Below are positions 9,058-18,308 of a stretch of DNA of 64,000 nucleotides, piece by piece. The position numbers and the translations under genes are program-made. The stretch is from Olavius algarvensis associated proteobacterium Delta 3 (lineage in GTDB: Bacteria > Desulfobacterota > Desulfobacteria > Desulfobacterales > CAFBRK01), in NCBI GenBank assembly GCA_903231505.1, contig CAFBRK010000293.1, positions 34,533-98,532 of the forward strand, read 5' to 3'. The notes beneath the pieces are model-generated. The model saw only the letters and a list, made by a program, of their open reading frames with translations, ran no database searches and had not been told where the DNA came from. Position 1 is the stretch's first letter; the number at the start of each line of letters is the position of its first letter.

Positions 9058-9209
9058 GGATTGTGCCTCCTTTATAGCTGATGCGAGCCAGTATCATCTT
9101 CGTGTCCCGTTGGCCGCAGGGAGTTCATCAAAATCATACTAAGACATGGGCAGGGAATACAAGTAAAAATTTCTTTCGCGATGTCTCCGGCAACTGAAGA
9201 CAGGTCGGC

Positions 9210-9974
9210 CTAAAGGCTTCTCATTTCCTCCAAGACATCTTCTGCGGTCTTTCGCACATACCCGTCTTCATCCAGCAACATTTCCTCCAAGGGGGTGATG
9301 GCCCGCTGGTCGCCGATCTTTCCCAGGGCTTCCGCCGCGGTCTTCTGGACATTCCAGTTTTCATCCCGCAGGGCCTTGATCAGGGGATCCACGGCCCTTT
9401 CATCCCCGATCATACCGAGAGCGATTGCCGCCCCCCACCGGACGATGAGGTCGTCATCCTCCAAGGCCTCGATCAACGGATCGACAGCTCGTGTATCCCC
9501 GATCCAGCCGAGAGCCAGCATCGCTCCATAGCGGGGATAATCGTGTTCGAGATCTGAATAGAGGCTGAGCTCGGAATACGCCATCGCTTTTATCAACGGA
9601 TCGACAGCTCTTTCATCTCCGATTTTTCCCAACGACTCCGCTGCCGCTTTCCGAACACTCCAGTCCTCGTCTTTATTGTTCAATGTTGCAATCAAGGGGG
9701 CGACTGCCCCGGGCGCTTTAATCTCCCCCAATGCCTCTGCCGATTTCCAGCGAACGTACGGCTTTTTGTCTGCAAGGCTTTCAATTAACAGGTCGGTGGC
9801 GCGGTTGTCGCCAATCCGCCCGAGAGCCTCTGCCGCTTCCCACCGGGCATACTTGGACCGACTCTCTTTCAAGATTCGCATCAGTTCATCCGCGTCATCC
9901 CGCTTGGCCGATTGAAACGTGTTGAACAGATCAGCGAACCTGAATATTTCGACAAATTCATCAAATAATGACAT
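9210..9974 (-). CDS. HEAT-repeat (PBS lyase-like) protein
   Basis: 254 residues consisting of about six 31-residue HEAT-like repeats with the pattern AVDPLIKAL-x-D-x-W-x-VRxxAAEALGKIGD. The first begins near residue 40 and the last ends at the C-terminus. Such alpha-solenoids act as scaffolds in protein complexes; the partner is unknown. No signal peptide. It is co-oriented with the gene upstream (13-31 bases apart, depending on the start chosen), so both may share a transcript. Confidence 0.85.
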   Translation of the reverse strand: MSLFDEFVEIFRFADLFNTFQSAKRDDADELMRILKESRSKYARWEAAEALGRIGDNRATDLLIESLADKKPYVRWKSAEALGEIKAPGAVAPLIATLNNKDEDWSVRKAAAESLGKIGDERAVDPLIKAMAYSELSLYSDLEHDYPRYGAMLALGWIGDTRAVDPLIEALEDDDLIVRWGAAIALGMIGDERAVDPLIKALRDENWNVQKTAAEALGKIGDQRAITPLEEMLLDEDGYVRKTAEDVLEEMRSL

Positions 9975-9987
9975 GTTTCGACCTGCT

Positions 9988-10506
9988 TTACCCTGAGATC
10001 CTGACCGTCTGGCTGAAAATTTCCAGCCCGCTCTTGAAATCGGTAATGACCAGTCTTCCGACCCTTCCCGTCTTGAGTGTAATTGTCCTTTCCAATGTTG
10101 CCGTTTCTCCGGGTTCCAGATTCGACACCCTGCCCTGCTCGATCTCCTCCCCGACCATCACCAGAGAGCTGGCCCGTTCGATGGCCCCGGGGTTCGATAG
10201 ATCGGGAATCCACACGCAGCGGGTGTTCGCAAACCGCACCGGATCCCCATCCCGGTGGGCGATGATCAGGTTGCCCTGACCGGTGGAGGTACGGATGATT
10301 TCCAGAACCGGTTCCGGTATCATCGGCCGCCCTGCAGATACAAGGATGATGAACCCGGCGATGACGATCGCCCAGAAGAGAATACCGGCCGCCGGCCGCC
10401 CTGCAGATACAAGGATGATGAACCCGGCGATGACGATCGCCCAGAAGAGAATACCGGCCGCCGGCCGCCAGTCCATGATCGGAATATGGTTGTCTGTCTC
10501 TTCCAT
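9988..10506 (-). CDS. Membrane protein with a duplicated transmembrane helix
   Basis: 172 residues from the ATG at 10506 (a TTG at 10560 is a longer alternative). Residues about 12-57 are two identical copies of one hydrophobic helix (RPAAGILFWAIVIAGFIILV plus SAG), encoded by an exact 69-bp tandem repeat. The C-terminal part (about 60-172) is soluble and beta-rich, resembling the FxxxLxPGE-type extracytoplasmic domain with VSNLEPGETATLERTITL. With a single helix this would be a simple anchored protein; two helices should put the C-terminal domain on the opposite side of the membrane unless the second copy does not insert. Function unknown. Confidence 0.7.
   Translation of the reverse strand: MEETDNHIPIMDWRPAAGILFWAIVIAGFIILVSAGRPAAGILFWAIVIAGFIILVSAGRPMIPEPVLEIIRTSTGQGNLIIAHRDGDPVRFANTRCVWIPDLSNPGAIERASSLVMVGEEIEQGRVSNLEPGETATLERTITLKTGRVGRLVITDFKSGLEIFSQTVRISG
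10324..10469. repeat. Exact 69-bp tandem duplication inside a gene
   Basis: Bases 10324-10392 are repeated without a single mismatch at 10393-10461, and eight bases of a third unit follow (10462-10469). The period is 23 codons, so the reading frame is kept. The perfect identity means a recent duplication, or an assembly artefact. Confidence 0.95.
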
Positions 10507-10580
10507 CTTTTTATTTGCCTGTTCCGGGTTTTCCGATCCTTTCCGCCCAGCAGGAGTCAACCATTCCTGCCGGGCCTGAA

Positions 10581-12347
10581 TTAGATCCCTTTCATCAGTA
10601 TCGCCGCCAACAGGCTGAATATCACCACGATAATGGTGACCCCGGCGCCGATTGCCGAAGGGGTCATCTTCAATGCAATACCCGGATTGCGGACCGCAGT
10701 AATCGCAACATCGGCGACCTTTAACATGCTCCTGTCAAGAAATGCGCCGAAGGCCATCAAGGGGCCCCGGCAGAACGACACCAGGGCGTAACCGGGCACG
10801 CGTCCGAGCCAATCCGAATCGAGGGTATACGTGGGGGTACCTCGAATCAATGTTCTTAAATACCAGGCCGCCAGGAACGTGAACACAAACATTTGAGAAA
10901 TCGAGAATACCCGGGTGATGGTGTACGGGACAAAATCGACCGGATAGGGGAGCATTTCATAAAACGGGTAATAGGGGTATACGCCCATATACACGCAAAG
11001 GAACGCCGGTATGGTCATGCCGATTAACATGTTGATCGGCGTATTTTCGGGCTTGTCTTTCAGTTTGACCCGGATATCGGCCGGCGGCTCGTCTCTTCCC
11101 TGGAACCATAGATTATAAGGGAGTTTGACCGCCGTATGCAGAAACGTCCCCACGGTGGCTCCTTCCAGGAGCAGATAGACGATGGGTTGATGGATCAATT
11201 CAGCGGCTTCGATGGTCATGCTTTTGCTCACGAATCCATTGAAATACGGCATCCCCGAAATCGAAAAACCACCAATCAAGTAGAGCCAGAAGGAAATGCG
11301 CATGTACTTGTACAGTCCGCCCGTGTTGGTGAACTTGCACGTACCGGTGACAGACAACACGGTGCTGGCCCCCATGAGAAGAAGGCAGCTGTAGATGATG
11401 TGGGAGATAATGTGAGACACACAACCGAGTATGCCAAGGTAGGTACCGATTCCAACACCGCATATCATGTACCCATCCTGTGAAATGATGTGATAGCCGC
11501 ACAGCCTCCTGGCGTCGTTCTCCAGTACGGCCAGGAAAAGGGCGACAACGGCCGTCACCACCCCCAGCCACATCAGCAGTTCCACGCCTGGAAAACACCG
11601 GACTAGTCCGTAAATCCCGGTCTTGGTACTGAATGCGGTCACATATAATACGCTGGTCACGCCTCCTGTGGAATAGGCATCCGGCAACCAGGAATGGACC
11701 GGAAACGATCCCGCATCGATCAGAAATCCGATCATCATGAAGTAGTAGGCCAGATACGGCCAGCCCCATCCCCAGGGCATTAAATCCAGATAGATGGAAC
11801 CGGTCGTTTGCACGTGCATGATACTGCCGGCCAGAAGAAATCCACCGGCCACAACGTGCCATAAAAAGTATCTGAATCCAGACGCCTTTGACGTCTTGGT
11901 CCCCCGGAACCAGATGAGGAAGACCGCGGACCAGGTCGCGATCTCCACAAAGAAAATATAGGTAAACAGGTCACGGGCAAAAATTGCCGACACCGAACTT
12001 CCAATATGGATGAGCGCACTGACGTGCTCCCAGTCGTTCTTCTCCCGGAGGGCGAAAATGAGCATGGCAATGCCGATCACCACGTATACATAAGCAAAGA
12101 TCATGCTCATCTTGTCGATCCGCCCCAACTCGAGCGTATAGTGCAGGAACGGAATGCGCCATTTATGCAGGGCCCCGGGGAAGGCGGGAATGGCCCCGAA
12201 GAATCCCATCGAGGTGAGGAGCAGGATGACAAGTCCTGCTGACGGGAGAAGAATCAGGTAGACCTGCTTGACCTTTCTGTTGCCAAGAAACGGCACCAGA
12301 AACGCACCCAGCATGATCAACACCCCGGGATGTATCCAATCACCCAT
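10581..12347 (-). CDS. Mrp/Nuo-type antiporter subunit (third proton-channel subunit)
   Basis: 588 residues, about 14-16 membrane helices, of the NuoL/M/N-MrpA/D proton-translocating family. Visible family features are a membrane glutamate in FFVEIATWSAV, a lysine in AFSTKTGIYG following a VHSWLPDA loop, and the ending helix ILMKGI. It is the last gene of the operon. The sequence VHSWLPDAYSTGGVTSVLY is the family's signature loop. It is more divergent than the other two antiporter-like subunits (for example GYHIISQDGYM replaces the usual AYSTINQ). Confidence 0.85.
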   Translation of the reverse strand: MGDWIHPGVLIMLGAFLVPFLGNRKVKQVYLILLPSAGLVILLLTSMGFFGAIPAFPGALHKWRIPFLHYTLELGRIDKMSMIFAYVYVVIGIAMLIFALREKNDWEHVSALIHIGSSVSAIFARDLFTYIFFVEIATWSAVFLIWFRGTKTSKASGFRYFLWHVVAGGFLLAGSIMHVQTTGSIYLDLMPWGWGWPYLAYYFMMIGFLIDAGSFPVHSWLPDAYSTGGVTSVLYVTAFSTKTGIYGLVRCFPGVELLMWLGVVTAVVALFLAVLENDARRLCGYHIISQDGYMICGVGIGTYLGILGCVSHIISHIIYSCLLLMGASTVLSVTGTCKFTNTGGLYKYMRISFWLYLIGGFSISGMPYFNGFVSKSMTIEAAELIHQPIVYLLLEGATVGTFLHTAVKLPYNLWFQGRDEPPADIRVKLKDKPENTPINMLIGMTIPAFLCVYMGVYPYYPFYEMLPYPVDFVPYTITRVFSISQMFVFTFLAAWYLRTLIRGTPTYTLDSDWLGRVPGYALVSFCRGPLMAFGAFLDRSMLKVADVAITAVRNPGIALKMTPSAIGAGVTIIVVIFSLLAAILMKGI

Positions 12348-12352
12348 CTGAA

Positions 12353-12598
12353 CTACTGCCTCCGGCGTTTTTCATAATAATCCACAGGCCTGACAAGCCA
12401 TATTCCCAGCAGTTTGGCCCCTAAAATCAGAATGGAACAGAATACAAAACCACAGATGGCAAAAAAGCCCGGTATATACTGGAACGCGAAGTGGTAGTGA
12501 AGCTTGTCGAAGTAGAGCAGCAGGAACCCGATAACGAGACTCCCGCCGACACCAAAAATATAATAGAGCTTCATGAGCAACTCTTTGGTTATTTTCAT
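12353..12598 (-). CDS. Small two-helix membrane protein of the Mrp-like operon
   Basis: 81 residues with two hydrophobic helices (about 9-30 and 42-65). The N-terminus is MKITKELLMKLYYIFG and the C-terminus basic (YYEKRRRQ). The start at 12598 has GGAGGGG upstream, which lies within the end of the preceding antiporter gene; the longer frame to 12676 is only an overlap shadow. I do not recognise a named family. Its position between two antiporter-like subunits suggests a structural subunit of the complex. Confidence 0.75.
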   Translation of the reverse strand: MKITKELLMKLYYIFGVGGSLVIGFLLLYFDKLHYHFAFQYIPGFFAICGFVFCSILILGAKLLGIWLVRPVDYYEKRRRQ

Positions 12599-12600
12599 TC

Positions 12601-14103
12601 TCACACCCCTCCGAAGAGATTGTTTACGGCCGTCTGCGCCAGGTCGAAAATGTGAAACATGTTCGGGAACAGGCAAAACAAAACAGAGAAAATACCGGTG
12701 ATGCCAAGGGGCACGACCATGAAAAGATATAACGGTCGTCCGGTCTCCTTAACCCCGGCGTCCTTGGGTTTTTCAAAAAATGCCGTCCTGACCACGGGGA
12801 AAAAATAGACGAGATCAAGTACGGAAGCCGTGATGGCAACAAACAGGAATGCCATCTGATCCGCCTGTATGGTGCCCAGGCAAAAATACCATTTGCTGAT
12901 AAATCCGGCCAGCGGCGGAATGCTGCACATGCCGAATGCGGCCACGGTGAAGGCCATCAGGGTGATGGGCATAACCCTGCCGACCCCGGCCATCTGGCTG
13001 ATCTGCTTCTTCCCGGTGACGACCATGATGGCGCCGGCACACAGAAAGAGCGTAATTTTCATAAACCCATGGTAGGCGATATGGATCATGGCCCCGATGG
13101 CGGCCATGGGACTCAAAATGGCCGCACCAAGAATAATAAAAGAGAGCTGATTGATGGTGGAATAGGCGAGCAGCCGTTTGAGGTTATCCTGCCCGATGGC
13201 ATAGAGGTTGGCGACGATAATGGTAAAAGAGGCGACGCAGGCCAGCGTGATGCCGAGACTCAGTTCATGCATCAGTTCGGTCCCATACAGGTAGTACACG
13301 ATCCGGATGATGCCGAACACACCGGCCTTTACAACGGCGACGGCATGCAGCAATGCACTGACCGGTGTCGGGGCGACCATTGCGGTGGGGAGCCACGCGT
13401 GAACCGGCATCCAGGCGGCCTTGACGAATCCCATCATAAAGCAAAAGAACGCAATCTGCAGCGTGAGCCTGGAGGTCCCATCGAGGGCCGGTTTTAATAT
13501 TCCGTTGGGCGTAAAATCGGTCGTTCCAACGGCATAATAGACCGTCAATATGCCAAACAGAAAGAAGACCCCTCCGGTGAGCAGATAGGCCAGGTATTTA
13601 TGGCCGCCATGGATGGCCTCCGGCGTCTCATCGTGGGCGACCAGGGGATACGTGGACAGGGTCAATATTTCATAGAATACGAACATCGTAACCAGATTGG
13701 CCGAAAGCGCAATCCCGATGGCACCCAGCAGGGCAAGAGCGAAACAGAAGAAAAACCGTGTCTGGGCGTGCTCGTCCAGCGATCGCATGTAGCCGATGGA
13801 ATAAAGGGAGACCAGTATCCACAGAAAAGATGAGGTGGTGGCGAAGATCAGGCCAAAGGCGTCCACCTGAAGTGCGAAGTCAATTCCCGGAAGAAGATTG
13901 AACCATTTGAATGTTATGGATCCCTGCTGCAGAACAACCGGCGTCATCGACAGGACAGTCAGGAAAAGTAGTGTACTACCGATCAGTATCCAGCTTTCCC
14001 TGACGTTCGGACGACTCCCGAACAGTAGAATGAGACACGCCACTGCGCCCGGCCAGAAAATGGCCAGTAAGGGCCTGTATTCAATTGAAAGTAATTCCAT
14101 CAT
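12601..14103 (-). CDS. MrpD-type antiporter subunit (second)
   Basis: 500 residues, proton-translocating antiporter family. Signature features: FYEILTLSTYPLV (membrane Glu), a PVHAWLPTAMVAPTPVSALLHAVAVVKAGVFG loop and helix with the conserved Lys, and LLAYSTINQLSFIILG. Two methionines open the frame (14103 and 14100), with only a weak ribosome-binding site. Part of a cation/proton antiporter complex in the cytoplasmic membrane. Confidence 0.9.
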   Translation of the reverse strand: MMELLSIEYRPLLAIFWPGAVACLILLFGSRPNVRESWILIGSTLLFLTVLSMTPVVLQQGSITFKWFNLLPGIDFALQVDAFGLIFATTSSFLWILVSLYSIGYMRSLDEHAQTRFFFCFALALLGAIGIALSANLVTMFVFYEILTLSTYPLVAHDETPEAIHGGHKYLAYLLTGGVFFLFGILTVYYAVGTTDFTPNGILKPALDGTSRLTLQIAFFCFMMGFVKAAWMPVHAWLPTAMVAPTPVSALLHAVAVVKAGVFGIIRIVYYLYGTELMHELSLGITLACVASFTIIVANLYAIGQDNLKRLLAYSTINQLSFIILGAAILSPMAAIGAMIHIAYHGFMKITLFLCAGAIMVVTGKKQISQMAGVGRVMPITLMAFTVAAFGMCSIPPLAGFISKWYFCLGTIQADQMAFLFVAITASVLDLVYFFPVVRTAFFEKPKDAGVKETGRPLYLFMVVPLGITGIFSVLFCLFPNMFHIFDLAQTAVNNLFGGV

Positions 14104-14165
14104 AGTTGGTGCTCTTATGCGTTATGCATCAAGGCATCCCCCACTGATAAGACCGGAATTCCGGT

Positions 14166-15662
14166 TCAGAACCCCGAGGGAACGGTATATCGAATGACTT
14201 CGTCTACAATGACCTGATTGAAAATACCCACCAGAATGATGGCAGCGGCCAGCACACCTGCCGGGATCAACATGCTGAGCGGGACCCCGCTCGGATGCGG
14301 GTTGCCCGGGATGCCGGCGTGAGCACCACCCGTGTCCTGGCCATGGACATACAGGGCCTTGTCGAAAACTCTGAAAAACAACGCGACATTGATCAGGGTG
14401 CACAGGAGCAACGCCGCTACAAACCCCCATTGATGGGCCTGGATACCGCCCAGGAGCAAATACCATTTGCTGAAAAACCCGCACGTCGGCGGGACTCCGA
14501 TCACCGCCAACGCCCCCACGGAAAATATGACCGCCGTTGTCGGCATGGTGCTGAACATGCCCTTGAAATCGTCGATACGGTGGCCTCCGGTCCGGTACAT
14601 GATCTGTGCGGCCACCAGAAACAGGCAGGCCACCATTATGGCATCGTTGAGGATGTGGAAGACCGCTCCCTTGAATGCGATGGTGTTTGCCACGCCGATT
14701 CCTCCGACGATAAAGCCGATTTCGGCGATGATCACATACGACAGCATGCGTTTGAAGTCGCTCTGAGACAGCGCCATCACGGCACCAAAGAGTATGGCTA
14801 CCGTCCCGAACCAAACCATGACGTCAGTGACATGAGTCACGGATATCGAGAAGTCAGGTTGAAAAACGGTGAACATCACCCGGATTAAGGCGTAGGCCAT
14901 TACCTTGGTCATCAAGGGAGCGATCACGGCACTGACCGCCGACGGTGCATAGGCATAGGCATCCGGCAGCCATCCGTGCAGCGGAAACAGCGCGATCTTG
15001 ATTCCCAAACCGGTCATAATGAACGAAAACCCGATCAGAATCGTTTTGGACTGGTACAGGTCGGGTAGTAATTGGCCCAAATCTGCCATATTCAAGGAAC
15101 CGGTGGCGATATACAGACAGCCGACCCCCAACAGGTAGAAGCTGGCACCGATAGTGCCGAGAAGTATATAGCGAACGCTGGCATACAGGGACCGATCTTC
15201 TCCCATGGCGATGAGGGCATACCCGGAAAGGGCAGAAACTTCCAAGAGCACAAAGAGATTAAACAGATCCGCCGTGATGCAAATTCCTAAAAGACCGGTG
15301 ACGAATAAAAGGTATAGACTCCAGAAAAGCGCCGTCTTGTCCGGCAGCTCTCTTTCGACGCTCTCTTTGGAATGGGCCGCTGTGATCAGACTGAGCAGTG
15401 AGATCAATACCAGCATCATGGCGTTGAGGTGATCGATCCGATATTCGATCCCCCAGGGCGGCTCCCATCCCCCCAGCCAATAATGGATCGGGCCGTCCGT
15501 GATCACGGCGGTCAGAATCCATACCGACAGTGCGCCGCATCCGGCCAATGCAACGATGACCAGAACGTACCCGGCACGTTTCACCCACCATGCGGAGAAA
15601 AAGACAAAAAAGGCCGTCACCAGGGGGAGGATAACGACTATGGCTGGCAGATTTTGACTCAT
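14166..15662 (-). CDS. MrpD-type antiporter subunit (first)
   Basis: 498 residues, same family as the next gene. LFNLFVLLEVSALSGYALIA holds the membrane Glu, FPLHGWLPDAYAYAPSAVSA is the signature loop, and RMLSYVIIAEIGFIVGG the following helix. The sequence LMTKVMAYALIR carries the conserved Lys. The start has GAGGATC just upstream. It follows the cyclic-nucleotide-fold gene by 17 bases. Confidence 0.9.
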   Translation of the reverse strand: MSQNLPAIVVILPLVTAFFVFFSAWWVKRAGYVLVIVALAGCGALSVWILTAVITDGPIHYWLGGWEPPWGIEYRIDHLNAMMLVLISLLSLITAAHSKESVERELPDKTALFWSLYLLFVTGLLGICITADLFNLFVLLEVSALSGYALIAMGEDRSLYASVRYILLGTIGASFYLLGVGCLYIATGSLNMADLGQLLPDLYQSKTILIGFSFIMTGLGIKIALFPLHGWLPDAYAYAPSAVSAVIAPLMTKVMAYALIRVMFTVFQPDFSISVTHVTDVMVWFGTVAILFGAVMALSQSDFKRMLSYVIIAEIGFIVGGIGVANTIAFKGAVFHILNDAIMVACLFLVAAQIMYRTGGHRIDDFKGMFSTMPTTAVIFSVGALAVIGVPPTCGFFSKWYLLLGGIQAHQWGFVAALLLCTLINVALFFRVFDKALYVHGQDTGGAHAGIPGNPHPSGVPLSMLIPAGVLAAAIILVGIFNQVIVDEVIRYTVPSGF

Positions 15663-15679
15663 GATCCTCTATTGCAGAG

Positions 15680-16162
15680 TTACTCCGCGAATAATTGCTG
15701 CATCTCCGGATGGTTCATGATCGCCTGCCGGAACTGCTCTGTACGATAGTCGAGCCGTTTTTTGATGATGACCAGCAACCGCTGGTACAGAATCAGACCC
15801 ATCTGGGGGTATTGTTGTATCATCCGGTCTATCTTCTCCCGTTTGAACGACATCACCTCGGAGGGTTCCACACAGACGGCATCCACGGTGTAGGTCCCGT
15901 CCTCGACCATGGCCGACCATCCGAACGAATAGCCGGGTTTGATGGATCCGACGATAGCGGTCACATCCTCCGAAATTTTCTGTTCCAGGAGTATGAGACC
16001 GGATCGCATCATATAGAAGCGATCCGCCCATTGATGCTGCCTGAAGAGCACCTCTTCTCGATCGAACTTCAGGATATCGACGATGGTTGTCAGTTGATCG
16101 AGCATCTCATCCGACAGATAGGTGAGCATGACAATCTGTTTTAAATCATCCCGTTGGACCAT
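15680..16162 (-). CDS. Cyclic-nucleotide-binding-fold protein inside the Mrp-like operon
   Basis: 160 residues. YLSDEMLDQLTTIVDILKFDREEVLFRQ and DRFYMMRSGLILLEQ are the beta-roll of the CRP/PKA cNMP-binding domain, and it ends in a C-helix (LYQRLLVIIKKRLDYRTEQF). There is no DNA-binding HTH. In the phosphate-binding cassette the usual FGE...RxA is FGW-SAMVEDGTYTV: both the Glu and the Arg that grip cyclic nucleotides are absent, so it may sense something else or act as a structural subunit. The start at 16162 has GGAG upstream; a GTG at 16219 overlapping the mnhC stop is possible. It is tightly packed between mnhC and an mnhD-like gene. Confidence 0.82.
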   Translation of the reverse strand: MVQRDDLKQIVMLTYLSDEMLDQLTTIVDILKFDREEVLFRQHQWADRFYMMRSGLILLEQKISEDVTAIVGSIKPGYSFGWSAMVEDGTYTVDAVCVEPSEVMSFKREKIDRMIQQYPQMGLILYQRLLVIIKKRLDYRTEQFRQAIMNHPEMQQLFAE

Positions 16163-16215
16163 TTTCTTTTTCTCCGAAATTGCTTGGCCCGGCCGTTGCA
16201 GGATCCTGTGACGGG

Positions 16216-16611
16216 TCACTGCTCGTCCATTTTCGCCAATATCTCGTCTTCCTCGAGGGTTTGATATTTTTGGTGGACCTTGATGACCAGCGCCAGGGCG
16301 ACACCCAGGGTGGCCACCGCCACAACGATAGCCGTGAGCATGAGCACGTGGGGCAGGGGATTGATGTAATCGATTGCGTTGACGGCGTGGTGACCCGCGT
16401 CGTGTCCGTGCATGATGATCGGAATGGTAGCATTGTACTTTGCGCCGATGGAGATAAAGAAAAGGATGACGGCGGTCTGGAGAATGTTCATGCCGATGAT
16501 CTTTTTAACCAGGTTGTTTTTAGCGATCACGGCCCACAGACCGATCATCATCAGCGCAATGTAGACCCAGTAGTTGACCTTGGATATCAGAATCGGTACC
16601 AGATCGCTCAT
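16216..16611 (-). CDS. mnhC: Mrp antiporter subunit C (NuoK-like)
   Basis: 131 residues, three membrane helices, related to NuoK. KNNLVKKIIGMNILQTAVILFFI is the family's central helix region, and PLPHVLMLTAIVVAVATLGVALAL is the C-terminal helix carrying the conserved LTAIVV. An extra soluble tail (QKYQTLEEDEILAKMDEQ) follows. It starts two bases after the end of the MnhB-like gene. Confidence 0.92.
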   Translation of the reverse strand: MSDLVPILISKVNYWVYIALMMIGLWAVIAKNNLVKKIIGMNILQTAVILFFISIGAKYNATIPIIMHGHDAGHHAVNAIDYINPLPHVLMLTAIVVAVATLGVALALVIKVHQKYQTLEEDEILAKMDEQ

Positions 16612-16613
16612 CC

Positions 16614-17444
16614 CTACAGTCCCTCATCCTGCCGGCCGGCAGACACGATGTTGTAATAGAGGAGCACCATGACGGCCATCACGGAGATGCCGACCCCGAT
16701 TTCCACTATCAGTATGCCGTGGGATCGGGCCGTCACCGGATCCACTCCGAATAGTGTCGACAGTGCACCGTAATCGAGGTAGCCGGCACCCAACAGCATG
16801 CAGAGGGCCCCGGTGCTGGCATAGATAAATACCCCCAGCCCGCAAAGGAGCACGGCGGCTTTTTCACCGAACCAGGCAAGGCCCGACCGGAGGTTGGTGG
16901 AGATGGCGTACAACGCGATGGAGGCCCCGAGGATGACACCCCCCTGGAATCCGCCTCCCGGGCTATGGTGCCCGTGGGCAATGACATAGAGCGCAAAGAG
17001 CTGGCTGAAGGGAATAATTAGCCGGCACCCTGTTTTCACGATCAGGTCATAAGGGACCCACATCAGGTCGATGCGCTCAAACTCCTCCATGGATTCCGGT
17101 AGCCGGGCACGTTGCTTCACGCGGAGCGTGATCCCGGTGGGAATGTGACGATACATCCGTGCCTCGGCTTCTTCCCGTTTGATCACACGCAGCAGAAAGA
17201 GACATGCGATACCGGCGGTAAAGATGACAATGGTTTCAAACATGGTATCGTAGCCCCGGTAATCGGCCAGGACCGCCGTGACGATGTTCGGCACGGAGGT
17301 TTCCTCCAGGGTGCGTTCGATATACCGGGGGGACACATGGGTGCTGGCCGGGGCGGCCGGATCACCCCAGGATGGAAAATCGAGGGTGCCGTAGATCAAC
17401 AGTCCCCCGAACAACAGGACCACCAAGGTGCCGAGCACTTTCAA
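16614..17444 (-). CDS. MbhE-MnhB-type fusion subunit
   Basis: 276 residues. The N-terminal third (LKVLGTLVVLLFGGLLIYG...GYDTMFETIVIFTAG) is of the MbhE type; the C-terminal part (HGHHSPGGGFQGGVILGA, residues about 180-260) is MnhB. So two subunits that are separate in some Mrp/Mbh systems are one chain here. The most likely start is the TTG at 17444, overlapping the stop of the preceding gene (ATTGA), with GGAGG eight bases upstream; a GTG six bases later is the alternative. The frame continuing upstream to 17567 is a shadow of the neighbouring gene. Confidence 0.82.
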   Translation of the reverse strand: MKVLGTLVVLLFGGLLIYGTLDFPSWGDPAAPASTHVSPRYIERTLEETSVPNIVTAVLADYRGYDTMFETIVIFTAGIACLFLLRVIKREEAEARMYRHIPTGITLRVKQRARLPESMEEFERIDLMWVPYDLIVKTGCRLIIPFSQLFALYVIAHGHHSPGGGFQGGVILGASIALYAISTNLRSGLAWFGEKAAVLLCGLGVFIYASTGALCMLLGAGYLDYGALSTLFGVDPVTARSHGILIVEIGVGISVMAVMVLLYYNIVSAGRQDEGL

Positions 17445-17686
17445 TCCTTTGTCCTCCGTGATGTTCGGAACACGGCGGCGACAAACAGCACCGTACTCAC
17501 GCCGGCGCCCACCGACGCCTCGGTAAATGCCACGTCCACCGCCCCCATAATCGCCCACAGAAGACACAACATGAAGCTGTAGGCACCGAAAAGTATGGCG
17601 GCACCCAGCAGGTCCTTGACTGTGATCGCGGCGACCGCACAGATCAGGACGATGGCCAGTACTAGTAATTCGATCTGCCAGATCAT
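17441..17686 (-). CDS. MbhD/DUF4040-type small antiporter subunit
   Basis: 81 residues, two to three helices, with GAYSFMLCLLWAIMGAVDVAFTEASVGAG, the conserved DUF4040 motif (MrpA/MbhD C-terminal helix with a membrane Glu). The start ATG overlaps the stop of the preceding mnhG (ATGA), and its own stop overlaps the next gene, so translation is coupled on both sides. Confidence 0.85.
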   Translation of the reverse strand: MIWQIELLVLAIVLICAVAAITVKDLLGAAILFGAYSFMLCLLWAIMGAVDVAFTEASVGAGVSTVLFVAAVFRTSRRTKD

Positions 17687-18006
17687 GATTGGCCTTCTTT
17701 TGTCCATGGTTTCAAACCCGCACGCACCCCCGCATCGATGATGGCATGGGTGGCCGTCGGACTCGTGATATAGATGAAAATGACAATCAGAACGATCTTG
17801 GCTGCCGTCAGAAACGTGTGCAGGGAAGCATCCTGTGCGATATACAGGGCGATGCCGGACATGGTGAACAGCTGACCGGCCGTATCCAGTTTTCCCGCCG
17901 GGTGCAGACGTGAATAAAAATCCGGAAAACGGATAATGCCGATGGACCCGCCGAAAAAGAATATCAGCCCACCGATCACCAGAATCGCGCTGAGCCAATT
18001 GATCAT
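17683..18006 (-). CDS. mnhG: Mrp antiporter subunit G
   Basis: 107 residues with three helices. GSIGIIRFPDFYSRLHPAGKLDTAG is the diagnostic MnhG/MrpG stretch (RFPDxYxRLHA). AAGGAA lies nine bases upstream of the start. The stop overlaps the next start (ATGA). Confidence 0.93.
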   Translation of the reverse strand: MINWLSAILVIGGLIFFFGGSIGIIRFPDFYSRLHPAGKLDTAGQLFTMSGIALYIAQDASLHTFLTAAKIVLIVIFIYITSPTATHAIIDAGVRAGLKPWTKEGQS

Positions 18007-18023
18007 CTTTTGTGTTCCTTCCG

Positions 18024-18308
18024 TTACGGGGCCTCCTCGTACAGCCCCTTTTTCTTCTGAAAATACCGGGATGCGGCCAGCACGGCGATGAAATTGAGCA
18101 GTGCATAGGCCAGGGCAATGTCGACAAACATGTCGACCCGGTTGTACAGCAGCCCCACCAGAATCAACATGACGGTCGTCTTGCTGCCGATGGCGTTGAC
18201 GCCGATGAGCCGGTCCAGCACCGTCGGACCGAACACGGCTCGATACAGGGACAGGAACATGATGATGCCCAGAAAAATTCCGCTATAGAGAAAGAAAGTG
18301 TCCATCAT
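18024..18308 (-). CDS. mnhF: Mrp antiporter subunit F
   Basis: 94 residues with three helices and the MnhF hallmark GPTVLDRLIGVNAIGSKT (family form GPTxxDRxxAxD). The start ATGATG overlaps the mnhE stop. Its order after mnhE and before mnhG is that of classical mrp operons. Confidence 0.93.
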   Translation of the reverse strand: MMDTFFLYSGIFLGIIMFLSLYRAVFGPTVLDRLIGVNAIGSKTTVMLILVGLLYNRVDMFVDIALAYALLNFIAVLAASRYFQKKKGLYEEAP

